Positions 8,756 to 17,926 of a stretch of DNA of 64,000 bases are shown here, one piece after another. How positions within the stretch are numbered: position 1 is the stretch's first letter; every line of letters begins with the position of its first letter. The position numbers and the translations under genes were made by a program. The notes below the pieces were generated by a model. That model did not search any database and was not told the DNA's origin. It saw nothing but the letters and a program-made list of their open reading frames with translations. The DNA comes from Tistrella mobilis (lineage in GTDB: Bacteria > Pseudomonadota > Alphaproteobacteria > Tistrellales > Tistrellaceae), in the NCBI RefSeq assembly GCF_041468085.1, contig NZ_CP121017.1, positions 3,657,501-3,721,500 on the forward strand. The letters are read 5' to 3'.

Positions 8756-10228
8756 TCAATCCTTCAGGCGGATCGCGACGAAGCGGCTGTCGTCGCCGGT
8801 GCGGACCAGCAGCAGCACCGATTTGCGGCCGGCATCGCGGGCTTCCTTGATCGCCGCCTCGATGTCGGCAACCTTCTCCACCTTGCGCTGACCGATATCG
8901 ACGATCACGTCGCCCACGCGGATCGGCTTGTCGTCGGCCGGGCCGTTGGCGTCGATCTCGGTGATCACCACGCCGTTCACATCGGCGCCCAGGCCGAAGC
9001 GGTCGCGCACCGCGGCATCCGCCTGGGCGACGGTCAGACCCAGCGCCGCCATCTTGGTGCCGGTGCCCTGCGGCGCCTGATCCTGTCCGGGCTCCTCGGT
9101 CGCCTGGGCGACGTCGCTTTCGTCAAGCTCACCCACGGTGACCTTGACGTCGATCTTGCGGCCGTTGCGCCACACCTCGACCGGCACCGAGCGGTTGATC
9201 TCGGTCTCGGCGACGATGCGGGGCAGTTCACGCATCTCGGTGACGTCCTTGCCGTCGAAGCGCAGCACCACGTCGCCGACCTCGATCCCGGCCTTGGCGG
9301 CGGGGCTGTCGGGCATGACACGGGCAACCAGCGCACCGGTGGCCCGGTCGAGCGACAGGCTTTCGGCGATGTCGGGCGTGACCGGCTGGATCTGCACGCC
9401 CAGCCATCCGCGGCGGGTACGGCCGTATTCAACCAGCTGCTCGATCACCGGGCGGGCCAGTTCCGACGGCACGGCAAAGCCGATGCCGACCGAGCCGCCG
9501 GTGGGCGAAAAGATCGCGGTGTTGATGCCGATGACCTCGCCCGCCATGTTGAACATCGGGCCGCCCGAATTGCCGCGGTTGATGGCGGCATCGGTCTGCA
9601 GGAAGTCGTCGAAGGGGCCGACATTGATGTCGCGGGCCCTGGCCGAGATGATGCCGGCGGTGACCGAGCCGCCCAGGCCGAAGGGGTTGCCGACGGCGAT
9701 CACCCAGTCACCCACCCGCGATTTCGCGCTGTCGCCCCAGGCGACCGCCGGCAGCGGCTTCGGCGACTTGACCCGGAGCACCGCCAGATCGGTCTTGGGA
9801 TCGGTGCCGACCACTTCCGCCGGCAGTTCGGTGTTGTCGGTCAGGATCACCGAAATCTCGTCGGCATCCTTGATGACATGGTTGTTGGTCACGACCAGGC
9901 CGGCGGGGTCGATCACGAAACCGGATCCCAGTGCCGTCACCTTGCGGGTGCCGCCACCCGGGCCGCCCCGATCGCCGAAGAAGTCACGGAACAGGTCTTC
10001 AAAGGGCGATCCCGGGGGAAACTGGGGGATCGGGATCTGCGGGCCCTGCACTTCGACGCTCTGGGTGGTCGAGATGTTGACCACCGCCGGGGTCAGCTTC
10101 TCCACCAGATCGGCGAAGCTTTCGGGCGCCGGGCGCGCATCCGCCGGACCGGCACCGAGCGCCACACAGGTGGCGATGGTGAGCGCCGCCAGACCCGAGA
10201 AGATCCGGTGCGGAAGGGAAGCTGGCAC
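8756..10228 (-). CDS. Do family periplasmic serine endoprotease (DegP/DegQ type)
   Basis: 490 residues from GTG 10228, which has AGGGAGA seven bases upstream; the open frame continues further 5' without a better start. A signal peptide covers about residues 1-32. The trypsin-like domain has the full triad His117 (NNHVI), Asp147 (DLAVL) and Ser221 (RGNSGGPM). Two PDZ domains follow, at about 285-370 and 395-485. Such proteases degrade or refold misfolded envelope proteins. The gene lies with DUF2065, hflC and hflK on one strand, an arrangement conserved in alphaproteobacteria, suggesting a joint role in envelope quality control. Confidence 0.95.
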   Translation of the reverse strand: MPASLPHRIFSGLAALTIATCVALGAGPADARPAPESFADLVEKLTPAVVNISTTQSVEVQGPQIPIPQFPPGSPFEDLFRDFFGDRGGPGGGTRKVTALGSGFVIDPAGLVVTNNHVIKDADEISVILTDNTELPAEVVGTDPKTDLAVLRVKSPKPLPAVAWGDSAKSRVGDWVIAVGNPFGLGGSVTAGIISARARDINVGPFDDFLQTDAAINRGNSGGPMFNMAGEVIGINTAIFSPTGGSVGIGFAVPSELARPVIEQLVEYGRTRRGWLGVQIQPVTPDIAESLSLDRATGALVARVMPDSPAAKAGIEVGDVVLRFDGKDVTEMRELPRIVAETEINRSVPVEVWRNGRKIDVKVTVGELDESDVAQATEEPGQDQAPQGTGTKMAALGLTVAQADAAVRDRFGLGADVNGVVITEIDANGPADDKPIRVGDVIVDIGQRKVEKVADIEAAIKEARDAGRKSVLLLVRTGDDSRFVAIRLKD

Positions 10229-10319
10229 GTGATTGTCTCCCTGATACGTTGCCGGCAGGCTACGAAGATCCGATGTAGGCTGGGGGCCGGGGTGGATCAA
10301 GCGCGGATGCACCCGAGCA

Positions 10320-10505
10320 TCATCCGCGCAGCCACCATACGATGCCGACGCCGATGGCCGCGATCACCGCGCCGCCCACGCGGAGGCGGTCCTCCGGTTC
10401 GGCGAGCACCGCGACGATCATCCGCTTCATCCCCCGCGGAAACAATGCGTAGACGGCGCCCTCGAACACCAGCACGAGGCCGATGGCGGTGAGCAGGTCG
10501 TTCAT
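10320..10505 (-). CDS. DUF2065 family small membrane protein (YjeT-like)
   Basis: Only 61 residues, with two hydrophobic segments around a short basic loop (GLVLVFEGAVYALFPRGMKRM and AAIGVGIVWWL). The Gly-rich first helix and the PRGMKRM turn are the DUF2065 signature. E. coli YjeT, of the same family, is encoded beside hflKC. ATG at 10505 is chosen because the family begins MNDLLTAIGLVLV. Function is unknown; an accessory role with HflKC/FtsH is inferred from context only. Confidence 0.9.
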   Translation of the reverse strand: MNDLLTAIGLVLVFEGAVYALFPRGMKRMIVAVLAEPEDRLRVGGAVIAAIGVGIVWWLRG

Positions 10506-10675
10506 GCCAGGCTCCTCGAGACAGTGGTCTGCGGGCGGAGTTGGACCACGGATGCGGCAGCGTCGTCGGCGGAACCGGTCGGCGGAGGCATGGTGGACAG
10601 TCCCTATCACCTGTAGCAAGCTTGCGCCCGCCCGGCAACGGGCGCAGTCCATGCCCATCCGTGACGGAGCATTTC

Positions 10676-11686
10676 ATGCGATATCGGCGCCTCGGCCGGA
10701 GCGGCCTTCTGGTTTCGGAAATCTCGCTCGGCACCATGACCTTCGGCGCGCAGCTCGACGAGCGCACGGCCGTGCGGATCATGGCCGAAGCCTTCGAAGC
10801 CGGCGTGAACCTGTTCGATACCGCCGAAATGTATGCCGTGCCCCAGACGCCCGAGACCCAGGGCGCCAGCGAACGGATCCTCGGCGCCTTCCTGAAGACG
10901 GTGCCGCGCGACCGGGTGATCGTGGCAACCAAGGTCTCCGGCCCGGGCGACGGGCCGGGCCGCGGCATCGTCGGCCATATCCGCGGCGGGCTCTGTGCGC
11001 TCGACCGCTTCCACATCGAACGCGCGGTGGAGGAGAGCCTGAAACGGCTCGGCACCGATGTCATCGATCTCTACCAGACCCATTGGCCCGACCGCGTGAC
11101 GCCGATGGACGAGCAGCTCGAAGCGCTCGACCGGCTGGTGCGGGCCGGCAAGGTCCGCTATCCCGGCGTCAGCAACGAAACGCCCTGGGGCCTCACCCGG
11201 CTCGCGGCACGGGCCGAAGCGCTCGGCACCGCGCGGATCGTGTCGCTGCAGAACGTCTACCACCTGCTGAAGCGGGTCTATGACGACGGCATGTCGGAAG
11301 TCTGCGTGAACGAGGGCATCGGCATGCTCGCCTTCTCGCCCATCGCCATGGGGGTTCTGACCGGCAAGTACGGTGCCGCCGGCGGTGCCGGCCCCGAGGA
11401 CCGGCTCAACGCCTTCCCGCCGCGCTTCCAGGCCCGCTACGGCCATGCCCGCGCCATCACCGCCGCCGACCGCTATGTGGCCCTCGCCCGCGAGCACGGG
11501 CTGCACCCGGCGACGATGGCCGTCGCCTGGACCATCGGCCGCCCGGGCATCGCCTCGGCCCTGCCCGGCGTCTCCCGCCCCGACCAGCTGGCCCCGATCC
11601 TCGCCGCGGCCGATCTCGACCTTGCCCCCGACCTGCTCCAGGCGATCGAGACGGTGCATCGCGAGATGCCCAACCCGGTGGTGTGA
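10676..11686 (+). CDS. Aldo/keto reductase
   Basis: 336 residues, AKR (beta/alpha)8 barrel. The N-terminus RLGRSGLLVSEISLGTMTFG and the NLFDTAEMYAVP segment carry the catalytic Asp and Tyr; Lys is in VATKVS and His in YQTHWPD. The family reduces carbonyls with NADPH, and the YDR/Tas-like subgroup fits best because of the ETQGASERILG segment. The substrate cannot be told. It is placed on the opposite strand in the middle of an otherwise colinear hflK, hflC, DUF2065, protease cluster and has its own terminator, so it is probably a later insertion. Confidence 0.92.
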   Translation: MRYRRLGRSGLLVSEISLGTMTFGAQLDERTAVRIMAEAFEAGVNLFDTAEMYAVPQTPETQGASERILGAFLKTVPRDRVIVATKVSGPGDGPGRGIVGHIRGGLCALDRFHIERAVEESLKRLGTDVIDLYQTHWPDRVTPMDEQLEALDRLVRAGKVRYPGVSNETPWGLTRLAARAEALGTARIVSLQNVYHLLKRVYDDGMSEVCVNEGIGMLAFSPIAMGVLTGKYGAAGGAGPEDRLNAFPPRFQARYGHARAITAADRYVALAREHGLHPATMAVAWTIGRPGIASALPGVSRPDQLAPILAAADLDLAPDLLQAIETVHREMPNPVV

Positions 11687-11709
11687 CGGCCCGCGATGCT
11701 CCCGAACGA

Positions 11710-11757
11710 CCAACGGCCGCCCCGGTTGCCCGGGACGGCCGTTGGTTGGTTCGTCTT
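11710..11757. terminator. Terminator between aldo/keto reductase and hflC genes
   Basis: Ten-base arms CCAACGGCCG (11710-11719) and its complement (11736-11745) with an inner CCC/GGG pairing, followed on plus by TTGGTTCGTCTTT. It separates two convergent genes. Confidence 0.75.
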
Positions 11758-11788
11758 TAGGTCGTCTTCGCATGCGGCACGGGCCGGG

Positions 11789-12691
11789 TCAGTTGCCGGC
11801 AGCGGGCGTCCCGCCCGGCAGGCGGAGCTGGCCGTCGGCACCGAAATAACGGAAGAAGTCGCCTTCGGGCGTCAGCACCATGGTGGTGTCGGCATTGCCG
11901 AGCGCCGTCCGGTAGGCCTGAAGGCTGCGGTAGAAGTCGAAGAAGGCCGCGTCCTTGCCGAAGCTTTCGGCGAAGATCCGGCTGGCCTGGGCATCGCCTT
12001 CACCGCGGGCGATCTGCGCTTCGCGGCGCGCTTCCGCCAGCAGCACCGTGCGTTCGCGATCGGCGCGCGAGCGGATGCGCTGGGCAAGCTCGGCACCCTG
12101 GGCGCGGAGTTCGGTCGCCTCGCGTTCGCGTTCCGTGCGCATGCGGTTGAAGATCGCCTGGCTGTTGGCCTCGGGCAGATCCACGCGGCGCATGCGCACA
12201 TCCAGAACCTCGATGCCGAAATTCTTGGCCTCGTTGTTCACGATGGCGGCCGTCTGGCTCATCAGCTGGGCGCGCTGACTGGTCAGCACGGTGCCGAGCG
12301 GCACCGAACCCAGCACGTTACGCAGGCTGGCGTTGACGATGCTGTCCAGCCGTGCCCTGACCACGGCCTCCGATCCGACCGCCTGATAGAAGCGCAGCGG
12401 ATCGGTGATGCGGAAGCGGGCAAAGCTGTCGACCACCAGACGCTTCTGGTCGGATGCGATCAGCTCCTGGACGTCGGCATCGAAATCCAGCACGCGGTTG
12501 TCGTAATAGACCACGTTCTGGACGAAAGGCAGCTTGAAGTGCAGCCCGGGTTCCTGAACCACCTTGCGGGGTTCACCGAACTGCAGCACCAGCGCCTGTT
12601 CGGTCTGGTGGACGACATAGGTCGACGAAATGCCGACCACGGCGGCGGCGGCGACGACGATCGCACCGATGGTGAGAAGACCCTTCCTCAT
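11789..12691 (-). CDS. hflC: HflC, membrane protease regulator
   Basis: 300 residues. One N-terminal membrane anchor (about 5-25) is followed by a SPFH/band-7 domain in the periplasm and a long Ala/Arg/Glu helical region (about 190-250). HflC and HflK form the large cage around FtsH that controls its access to substrates. GGAGG lies upstream of ATG 12691. The gene follows hflK by 18 bases, so they are co-transcribed. Confidence 0.97.
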   Translation of the reverse strand: MRKGLLTIGAIVVAAAAVVGISSTYVVHQTEQALVLQFGEPRKVVQEPGLHFKLPFVQNVVYYDNRVLDFDADVQELIASDQKRLVVDSFARFRITDPLRFYQAVGSEAVVRARLDSIVNASLRNVLGSVPLGTVLTSQRAQLMSQTAAIVNNEAKNFGIEVLDVRMRRVDLPEANSQAIFNRMRTEREREATELRAQGAELAQRIRSRADRERTVLLAEARREAQIARGEGDAQASRIFAESFGKDAAFFDFYRSLQAYRTALGNADTTMVLTPEGDFFRYFGADGQLRLPGGTPAAGN

Positions 12692-12709
12692 GGTTCAGCC
12701 TCCTCTCCG

Positions 12710-13906
12710 TCAGCGCGGCGTGGCCGTGCCGTTGCCCTGTGCCGCGGGTGCGGCACCGGACGACGACGACGACGACATGTCTGCACCTTCACCGGTGCGC
12801 GGGGCGGGTTCGCGGATCAGGCGGTCGAGCGGCAGATAGGGCACGACCGACTGGCCGCCGCCCTGCCCGCCGGCAACGCCCGGCTCGATCAGCACCTTGC
12901 TCATGCCGGCCATCACCTCCTCCATGGTCTCCAGATAGAGACGCCGGGCGGTGACGTCCTTGGATTCGTTATAGGCGGTCAGGATCGAGGTGAACCGTTC
13001 CGCCGAACCCTGGGCATCGGCCACGACCTGTTCGCGATAGGCCTGGGCTTCCTGGATCAGGCGCTCGGCCTCACCGCGGGCGCGGGGCAGGATGCTGTTG
13101 CGATAGGCTTCGGCCTCGTTCTGCAGGCGCTCCTGGTCGGCGCGGGCCGCCTGGACGTCGCGGAAGGCGTCGATCACCTGCTGCGGCGGATCGACCTTCT
13201 GCAGCTGAACCTGGGTGACCTCGACGCCCGACTTGTAGCTGTCGAGCGTGGCCTGCATCAGTTCGCGGGTCTGCTGCTCGATCCGGGCGCGGCCTTCGGT
13301 CAGCACGAACTGCAGCGGCGTCTGGCCGACCACTTCGCGCATCGCGCTTTCCGCGACCGACTTGATGGTGGTGTCGGGACGCTGGATCTCGAACAGATAG
13401 GCGCCCGCATCCTTGATCCGCCACAGCACCGTCACGTCGATGTCGATGATGTTCTCGTCGCCGGTCAGCATCAGGCTTTCGGCATTGACCTCGCGCACGC
13501 CTGCGGCCCGGCCGAAATCGGTCCCCGACCGGAAACCGATCTCCACACGGTTCACGCGGGTGACGGCGGGCTTGTAGACCTCGCCGACCGGCGCCGGCCA
13601 GTTGTAATGCAGGCCCGGCGTGGTGGTGTTCACCCACCGGCCGAAGACCAGCTCCACGCCCTGCTCGTCGGGCTGCACGCGATAGAAGCCGGTGCCGAGC
13701 CAGATTGCGACGCCGACGGCCGCAACCAGCGCGATCAGGCGGCCTCCGCCGCTGCCTCCGCCGCCGCCGGGCAGAACCCGGCGCATCTTTTCCTGGCTTC
13801 TGCGCAGCAGCTCATCCAGGTCCGGTGGCTGCGGTCCATTGGGGCCACGCCCCCATGGGCCCTGGGGCCCGCCACCCTGTCCACCGCCCGGCGTGTTCCA
13901 CGGCAT
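12710..13906 (-). CDS. hflK: HflK, membrane protease regulator
   Basis: 398 residues from ATG 13906 (GGAGAT upstream). The Gly/Pro-rich cytoplasmic N-terminus (about 1-45) contains the PDLDELLRRSQEKMRR box typical of HflK. A membrane anchor near 60-80 and an SPFH domain follow. The C-terminal tail has a run of serines before APAAQGNG. It is the partner of HflC in the FtsH-associated complex. The open frame reaches 14020, but the PWNTPGGG start matches the family. Confidence 0.97.
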   Translation of the reverse strand: MPWNTPGGGQGGGPQGPWGRGPNGPQPPDLDELLRRSQEKMRRVLPGGGGGSGGGRLIALVAAVGVAIWLGTGFYRVQPDEQGVELVFGRWVNTTTPGLHYNWPAPVGEVYKPAVTRVNRVEIGFRSGTDFGRAAGVREVNAESLMLTGDENIIDIDVTVLWRIKDAGAYLFEIQRPDTTIKSVAESAMREVVGQTPLQFVLTEGRARIEQQTRELMQATLDSYKSGVEVTQVQLQKVDPPQQVIDAFRDVQAARADQERLQNEAEAYRNSILPRARGEAERLIQEAQAYREQVVADAQGSAERFTSILTAYNESKDVTARRLYLETMEEVMAGMSKVLIEPGVAGGQGGGQSVVPYLPLDRLIREPAPRTGEGADMSSSSSSGAAPAAQGNGTATPR

Positions 13907-14239
13907 GCTTGACTGATCTCCGCTTCTTGTCGTGGTCGAACCCGTCGCGCGACGGACGGGCCTGCGACCATCGGTCGCGCCGCCGCCGGCGTGCCCGGCC
14001 ATGCGATACCACTGCCGCATGTCCGGAAGTAAATGGGGGGAAGATCGACGTTACGCCACCCGCGCCGTTTCCGGCGCGCCTTGTCGGCACCACATGTGGC
14101 GCCGGACACGGAGTTGCGCTTATATCGCCGGTGCCGCCGGTTTCCCGTCGGCCGCCGCGACCCGGCGGATCTCCGAACCGCCGGCCGTCCAACTGCCCGA
14201 TCCACGGGCTATATCGCAATGAACTCGGAGTTTTCAACC
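13907..14239. other. Intergenic region between hflK and mrp
   Basis: A 333-base divergent spacer. It must hold the promoters of the hflKC cluster (minus) and mrp (plus). TTATAT near 14115-14120 and CTATAT near 14209-14214 are possible -10 elements on plus, but I could not pair them with a clear -35. No ORF with a good ribosome site was found. Confidence 0.5.
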
Positions 14240-15412
14240 ATGTCACGGACCGTCAGGGACCAGATTCTGTCGAGGCTCGCCGGGATACGGGATCCGGAGC
14301 GCGGCCGCGACGTGGTCGCCTCGGGCCGGATCTCGGGTCTGACCGTCGACGAGGCCGGCATCGCACGCATCATGGTCGAGACCACGCCCGACCGCGCATC
14401 CGCCACCGAGCCGCTCCGCCGCGAGATCGAACAGGCCGCCGCAGGCGTGGCCGGCGTCACCCGCGCCGCCGCAGTGCTCACCGCCGAACGTGCGCCGGAA
14501 CGCGGCCCTGCCCGCGGCCCGGGCCAGGCGCCGCGGGGCGGGGCCGGCCATAGTCACAACCATGGTCATGGCCACAGCCACGCGCCCGCCGCCGGCCAGC
14601 GCCCCTCCGTGCCGGTGGTGCCGGGGGTGACCGCGATCATTGCCGTCGCCTCGGGCAAGGGCGGCGTCGGCAAGTCGACGCTGGCGGTCAACCTGGCGCT
14701 GGCACTCCAGGCCCGGGGGTTGAAGACCGGCATTCTGGACGCCGATGTCTACGGCCCCTCCATTCCGCGCATGCTGGGGCTTCAGGGCCGGCCCGACAGC
14801 CCCGACGGCAAGCGGATCACGCCCAAGATCGGCTGGGGGCTCAAGGCCATGTCGATCGGGCTGATGGTCGAGGAAGACACGCCGCTGATCTGGCGCGGGC
14901 CGATGGTTCAGGGTGCGCTCGACCAGTTCCTGCGCGAAACCGACTGGGCGCCGCTCGACGTGCTGGTGCTCGACATGCCGCCCGGCACCGGCGACGTGCA
15001 GCTCTCGATCGCCCAGCGCGTGCCGCTGGCAGGGGCCGTCATCGTCTCCACGCCTCAGGACATCGCCCTGCTGGATGCCCGCAAGGGGCTGGCCATGTTC
15101 CGCAAGGTCGAGGTGCCGATCCTGGGTCTGGTCGAGAATATGAGCTGGTTCACCTGCCCGCATTGCGGCGGGCGGTCCGACATCTTCGGCCATGGCGGGG
15201 CGCGCGACGAGGCGCTGAAGCTGGGCCTGCCTTTCCTGGGCGCCGTGCCTCTGGATCTCGACGTCCGGATCATGTCCGACGAGGGCCGGCCGGTGGTTGC
15301 CGTCGCCCCCGAAAGCGAGGCCGCCGCCCCCTATCACGCCATCGCCGCGGGCGTGGTCGAGAGCCTGGGCCGGATGCGCCGCGAACCGCCGCGGATCATC
15401 ATCGAAGACTGA
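14240..15412 (+). CDS. Mrp/ApbC family iron-sulfur carrier ATPase
   Basis: 390 residues. An N-terminal MIP18/DUF59 domain (about 1-80) is followed by a Pro/Arg-rich linker with a histidine cluster HSHNHGHGHSH at 104-114. The deviant Walker A P-loop GKGGVGKST lies at 139-147, and the C-terminal pair Cys306 and Cys309 (CPHC) would bind a bridging Fe-S cluster in the dimer. The protein delivers Fe-S clusters to apoproteins. ATG 14240 is preferred over 14219 because CGGAG lies nine bases upstream. The histidine-rich linker is unusual and suggests metal binding. Confidence 0.95.
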   Translation: MSRTVRDQILSRLAGIRDPERGRDVVASGRISGLTVDEAGIARIMVETTPDRASATEPLRREIEQAAAGVAGVTRAAAVLTAERAPERGPARGPGQAPRGGAGHSHNHGHGHSHAPAAGQRPSVPVVPGVTAIIAVASGKGGVGKSTLAVNLALALQARGLKTGILDADVYGPSIPRMLGLQGRPDSPDGKRITPKIGWGLKAMSIGLMVEEDTPLIWRGPMVQGALDQFLRETDWAPLDVLVLDMPPGTGDVQLSIAQRVPLAGAVIVSTPQDIALLDARKGLAMFRKVEVPILGLVENMSWFTCPHCGGRSDIFGHGGARDEALKLGLPFLGAVPLDLDVRIMSDEGRPVVAVAPESEAAAPYHAIAAGVVESLGRMRREPPRIIIED

Positions 15413-15424
15413 TGCCGCAGACAG

Positions 15425-15460
15425 AACCGGCCCCGGCAGCGCTGCCGGGGCCGGTTTCGC
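15425..15460 (+). terminator. Palindromic terminator-like hairpin after mrp
   Basis: A perfect 32-base palindrome (arm AACCGGCCCCGGCAGC, 15425-15440, and complement 15441-15456). It lies 12 bases past the mrp stop and 22 before the convergent thioesterase stop, and can end both transcripts. The T-run is poor (TTTCG). Confidence 0.65.
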
Positions 15461-15478
15461 ATCGTAGAGATCGTACCG

Positions 15479-16828
15479 TCAGACGGCGGCGTCATCCTCG
15501 ATCAGCAGCTCGCGCGCCCGTGCCGCCACATCGGCCGGCACCTGAGTGGCGCGGCGGCGTTCCAGATCCAGCATCACCGCGATCACGTCGATCTCAAGCA
15601 GCGGCGTCGCCTCTTCGCCCGGGCGGCTCAGCCGGTGGCGCAGCACCAGCACCTTGTCGCGCACCCCGGCGATCTGGCTGCGCAGGGTCAGCGCATCGCC
15701 ATTGCGGGCCGGGCCCTCATAGCGGATGCGGTATTCGACCGCCGCGGTGCCGATCCGGTCGCGGCGGATCCGCTCGCCGCTCAACCCCACGCTGTCGAGG
15801 AGCTGGCCTGCCGCGCAGGACACGCGGTCGATCAGCGACTGCTCGCCGACCAGCCCGTGCTCGTCGCAGTGCCAGGGGTCGACCGAGCCGCGATAGGTTT
15901 CGAAACTGGTGCCCTGGCCCTCGGTGGGCCCGGGGCCGATATCGATGCCGCCCACGACCTCGGCCCCCAGCATCGCGGCAGTCTCCATCGTCGCGTCGTC
16001 GAAGGGGCGGAGCGAGCCGTCCCCGGCCAGGATCGGCCGCAGCACGTAATCGACCGAGGCCGAGAGGGTGCCGGTTTCCAGATTATGCAGTTCGTGGGTC
16101 ACCGCGATCGCATCGGGGGCCACCATGGTCGGGCGCGAGGTCACCTGGAAGGCGTCACCCAGGCGCTGTTCGGCCTTGAAGCGGATGACGGAGCGCACCG
16201 GCTTCAGCACCACGCCCTCGGCAAGGCCCAGCCCCACACCCAGCAGCCGGCACGCCTGATCGAAGGCGGCGCCGTAGAACTGCACGTTCATGTGGCCCAT
16301 GATGTCGCAATGGCGGTTGCCGACCACGCCGGCGCCTGCCGGCAGCGCATCGGCCGGGCCGGCACTTTCGATCGCCGCCTCGGCCAGACGCTCGGCGATG
16401 TCGTCGGGAAAGGCGGCATGAACGCCGTTCGCATCCTCGGGCACCACCTCGACGATGCCGCGGGCGAAAACATCGCCCATCAACGGATCCGAGAGCTCCG
16501 CGGCAAAGCCGATGCCCTCTTCGACCGGCACCGGGGTCAGCCCCACCCGCCAGGCCTCGCCGATCGCCGGCGCCCGCTCCACCTCGACGGCAGAGGCCAG
16601 GACCTTGAGCGACAGCCCCTGCTCCGCCATGGCATGGCGGCCGAAACCGGCCGCCGACAGCGCCACCACCACACCATCGGCGAAGCGGTCGGCGATCGCC
16701 GCGGCGCTCATCCGGCCGCGGGCATCGGCCTCGGCCGCCATCACCACACCGCGGCCGCCTTCGATCGCTTCGAAGCCGATATCCGCGCCGGCGACCATCT
16801 CCTCATCCGCCTGATCGTTCATCTGCAT
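15479..16828 (-). CDS. Multi-domain hot-dog thioesterase family protein
   Basis: 449 residues, about three hot-dog units in length. The middle unit contains RHCDIMGHMNVQFYGAAFDQA (described from residue 172), the 4-hydroxybenzoyl-CoA thioesterase-like active-site pattern in which Asp or Glu and the HMN turn act. The C-terminal unit (about 300-445) repeats the fold around DPWHCDEHGLVGEQSL. The N-terminal 160 residues are more divergent. ATG 16828 is preceded by GGAGG. The protein probably hydrolyses acyl-CoA thioesters, with substrate unknown. It stands alone, facing mrp. Confidence 0.75.
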   Translation of the reverse strand: MQMNDQADEEMVAGADIGFEAIEGGRGVVMAAEADARGRMSAAAIADRFADGVVVALSAAGFGRHAMAEQGLSLKVLASAVEVERAPAIGEAWRVGLTPVPVEEGIGFAAELSDPLMGDVFARGIVEVVPEDANGVHAAFPDDIAERLAEAAIESAGPADALPAGAGVVGNRHCDIMGHMNVQFYGAAFDQACRLLGVGLGLAEGVVLKPVRSVIRFKAEQRLGDAFQVTSRPTMVAPDAIAVTHELHNLETGTLSASVDYVLRPILAGDGSLRPFDDATMETAAMLGAEVVGGIDIGPGPTEGQGTSFETYRGSVDPWHCDEHGLVGEQSLIDRVSCAAGQLLDSVGLSGERIRRDRIGTAAVEYRIRYEGPARNGDALTLRSQIAGVRDKVLVLRHRLSRPGEEATPLLEIDVIAVMLDLERRRATQVPADVAARARELLIEDDAAV

Positions 16829-17521
16829 TCCTGGACGTCCTCCGGTCGTGCCTGCCGGTGCCGGACGGCCCGCCGGGGAGCGCGGACCGTCCGCCGGGCG
16901 CACGTTATGATCCCTCGGGGGGCCGGCGCCCGGGCGCCGCCCTCTCGGTTCGCAAAATGGCTCGACATGTGCAAAACCTGCCGGACCCGGCCACCCCACC
17001 CCGGGCGGCGGATCACGCGGCACACAGGATGGCACGCCACGGCAGGCGGGTTCCAGCCTTTCGCGCAGGGCCGCTGACAACTACCTGACAGGCGACGACC
17101 AGGTCAGGTCGCGGACAACGCCCGTTCGACCGCTTCCGGTTCAGGCTTTGCGTCTGCATCGGGAGGATTGTGTACGCAATAATCTGCCTCACTGGCCGTG
17201 CCGCAGGCATAGGCCAGAGCCTCCCTCGCCCCCTGAAGGATACGCGATCCTGCTTTCACATTTTCCTCCTGCGATAACGAGTTGCCCGGAGCGCGGCGTC
17301 ACATCATCGGATCCATGATATCCCCATTTGTCCAACTGCGCCCCATGCACATCCCAATGCGGCCGGCCATGCGGTTCCGATCGTGAGGCACGTTCCCGGG
17401 AACCGGATGCCGCCCCCTCGGCAAGCCCGGCGCCCCATGGTAGAATGCGCCTCACGACCCGCGCGTCAGGGCCCCGTCAAGAAGCCGCCCGCCGCGCCGC
17501 GAGAGGGAGGTTCCGCAGCCC
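16829..17521. other. Long intergenic region without a convincing gene
   Basis: Nearly 700 bases. Open frames here lack ribosome sites and look like high-GC noise. One near-palindrome, ATTGTGTACGCAAT at 17167-17180, resembles a GntR-type operator. The central part (about 17150-17340) is clearly less GC-rich than the flanks and could hold promoters for either neighbour. I saw no tRNA-like or terminator-like structure. Confidence 0.5.
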
Positions 17522-17860
17522 ATGCCCGCCACCGATCAGCCGCGGCGCTATGCCGAGTTCTGGCCCTATTACCTGCGAGAACATGCCGATCCGCGCTGCC
17601 GGGCGCTGCATTACGCCGGCAGCACGGCGGCCCTGCTCTGCCTTCTGGCCCTGATCTTTACCGGATCCTGGTGGTGGCTGGCCGGCGCGCTCGTCTCGGG
17701 CTACGGCTTTGCCTGGATCGGGCATTTCTTCATCGAGAAGAACCGCCCCGCCACCTTCAGCTACCCGCTCTGGTCGCTGGCCAGCGACTGGCGGATGTAC
17801 GGGCTGTGGCTGGCGGGGCGGCTTCGCCCGGAACTCCGCGGGGCCGGCCTGCCCGTCTGA
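17522..17860 (+). CDS. DUF962 / Mpo1-like membrane protein
   Basis: 112 residues with the Mpo1-like (YGL010w) pattern: an N-terminal [21 protein letters not shown] segment (His-containing), two membrane helices (about 35-70), then [20 protein letters not shown]. Yeast Mpo1 is an Fe-dependent dioxygenase in fatty-acid alpha-oxidation; whether bacterial homologues share this is not established. GGGAGG precedes the ATG. A 20-bp direct repeat starts right at the stop codon. Confidence 0.9.
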   Translation: MPATDQPRRYAEFWPYYLREHADPRCRALHYAGSTAALLCLLALIFTGSWWWLAGALVSGYGFAWIGHFFIEKNRPATFSYPLWSLASDWRMYGLWLAGRLRPELRGAGLPV

Positions 17861-17907
17861 CCGCACCTGTCAGCATCTGACCGCACCTGTCACCGTCCGA
17901 CCACACC
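17856..17907. repeat. 20-bp direct repeat starting at the DUF962 stop codon
   Basis: TCTGACCGCACCTGTCA begins at 17856 and again at 17876; a third, partial and mutated copy (TCCGACCACACC) begins at 17896. The first copy includes the stop codon, so the array extends from the gene end outward, as at ilvC. Confidence 0.9.
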
Positions 17908-17926
17908 CCATCGCCAAAGCCTCATC

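Noticed and set aside
14555-14600. CAT/CAC-rich stretch in mrp as a microsatellite
   Set aside because: It encodes the His-rich linker in frame with mixed codons; irregular spacing argues against simple repeat expansion.
17189-17455. 88-codon ORF in the 17-kb intergenic gap
   Set aside because: No ribosome site, no recognisable domain and random-looking composition.
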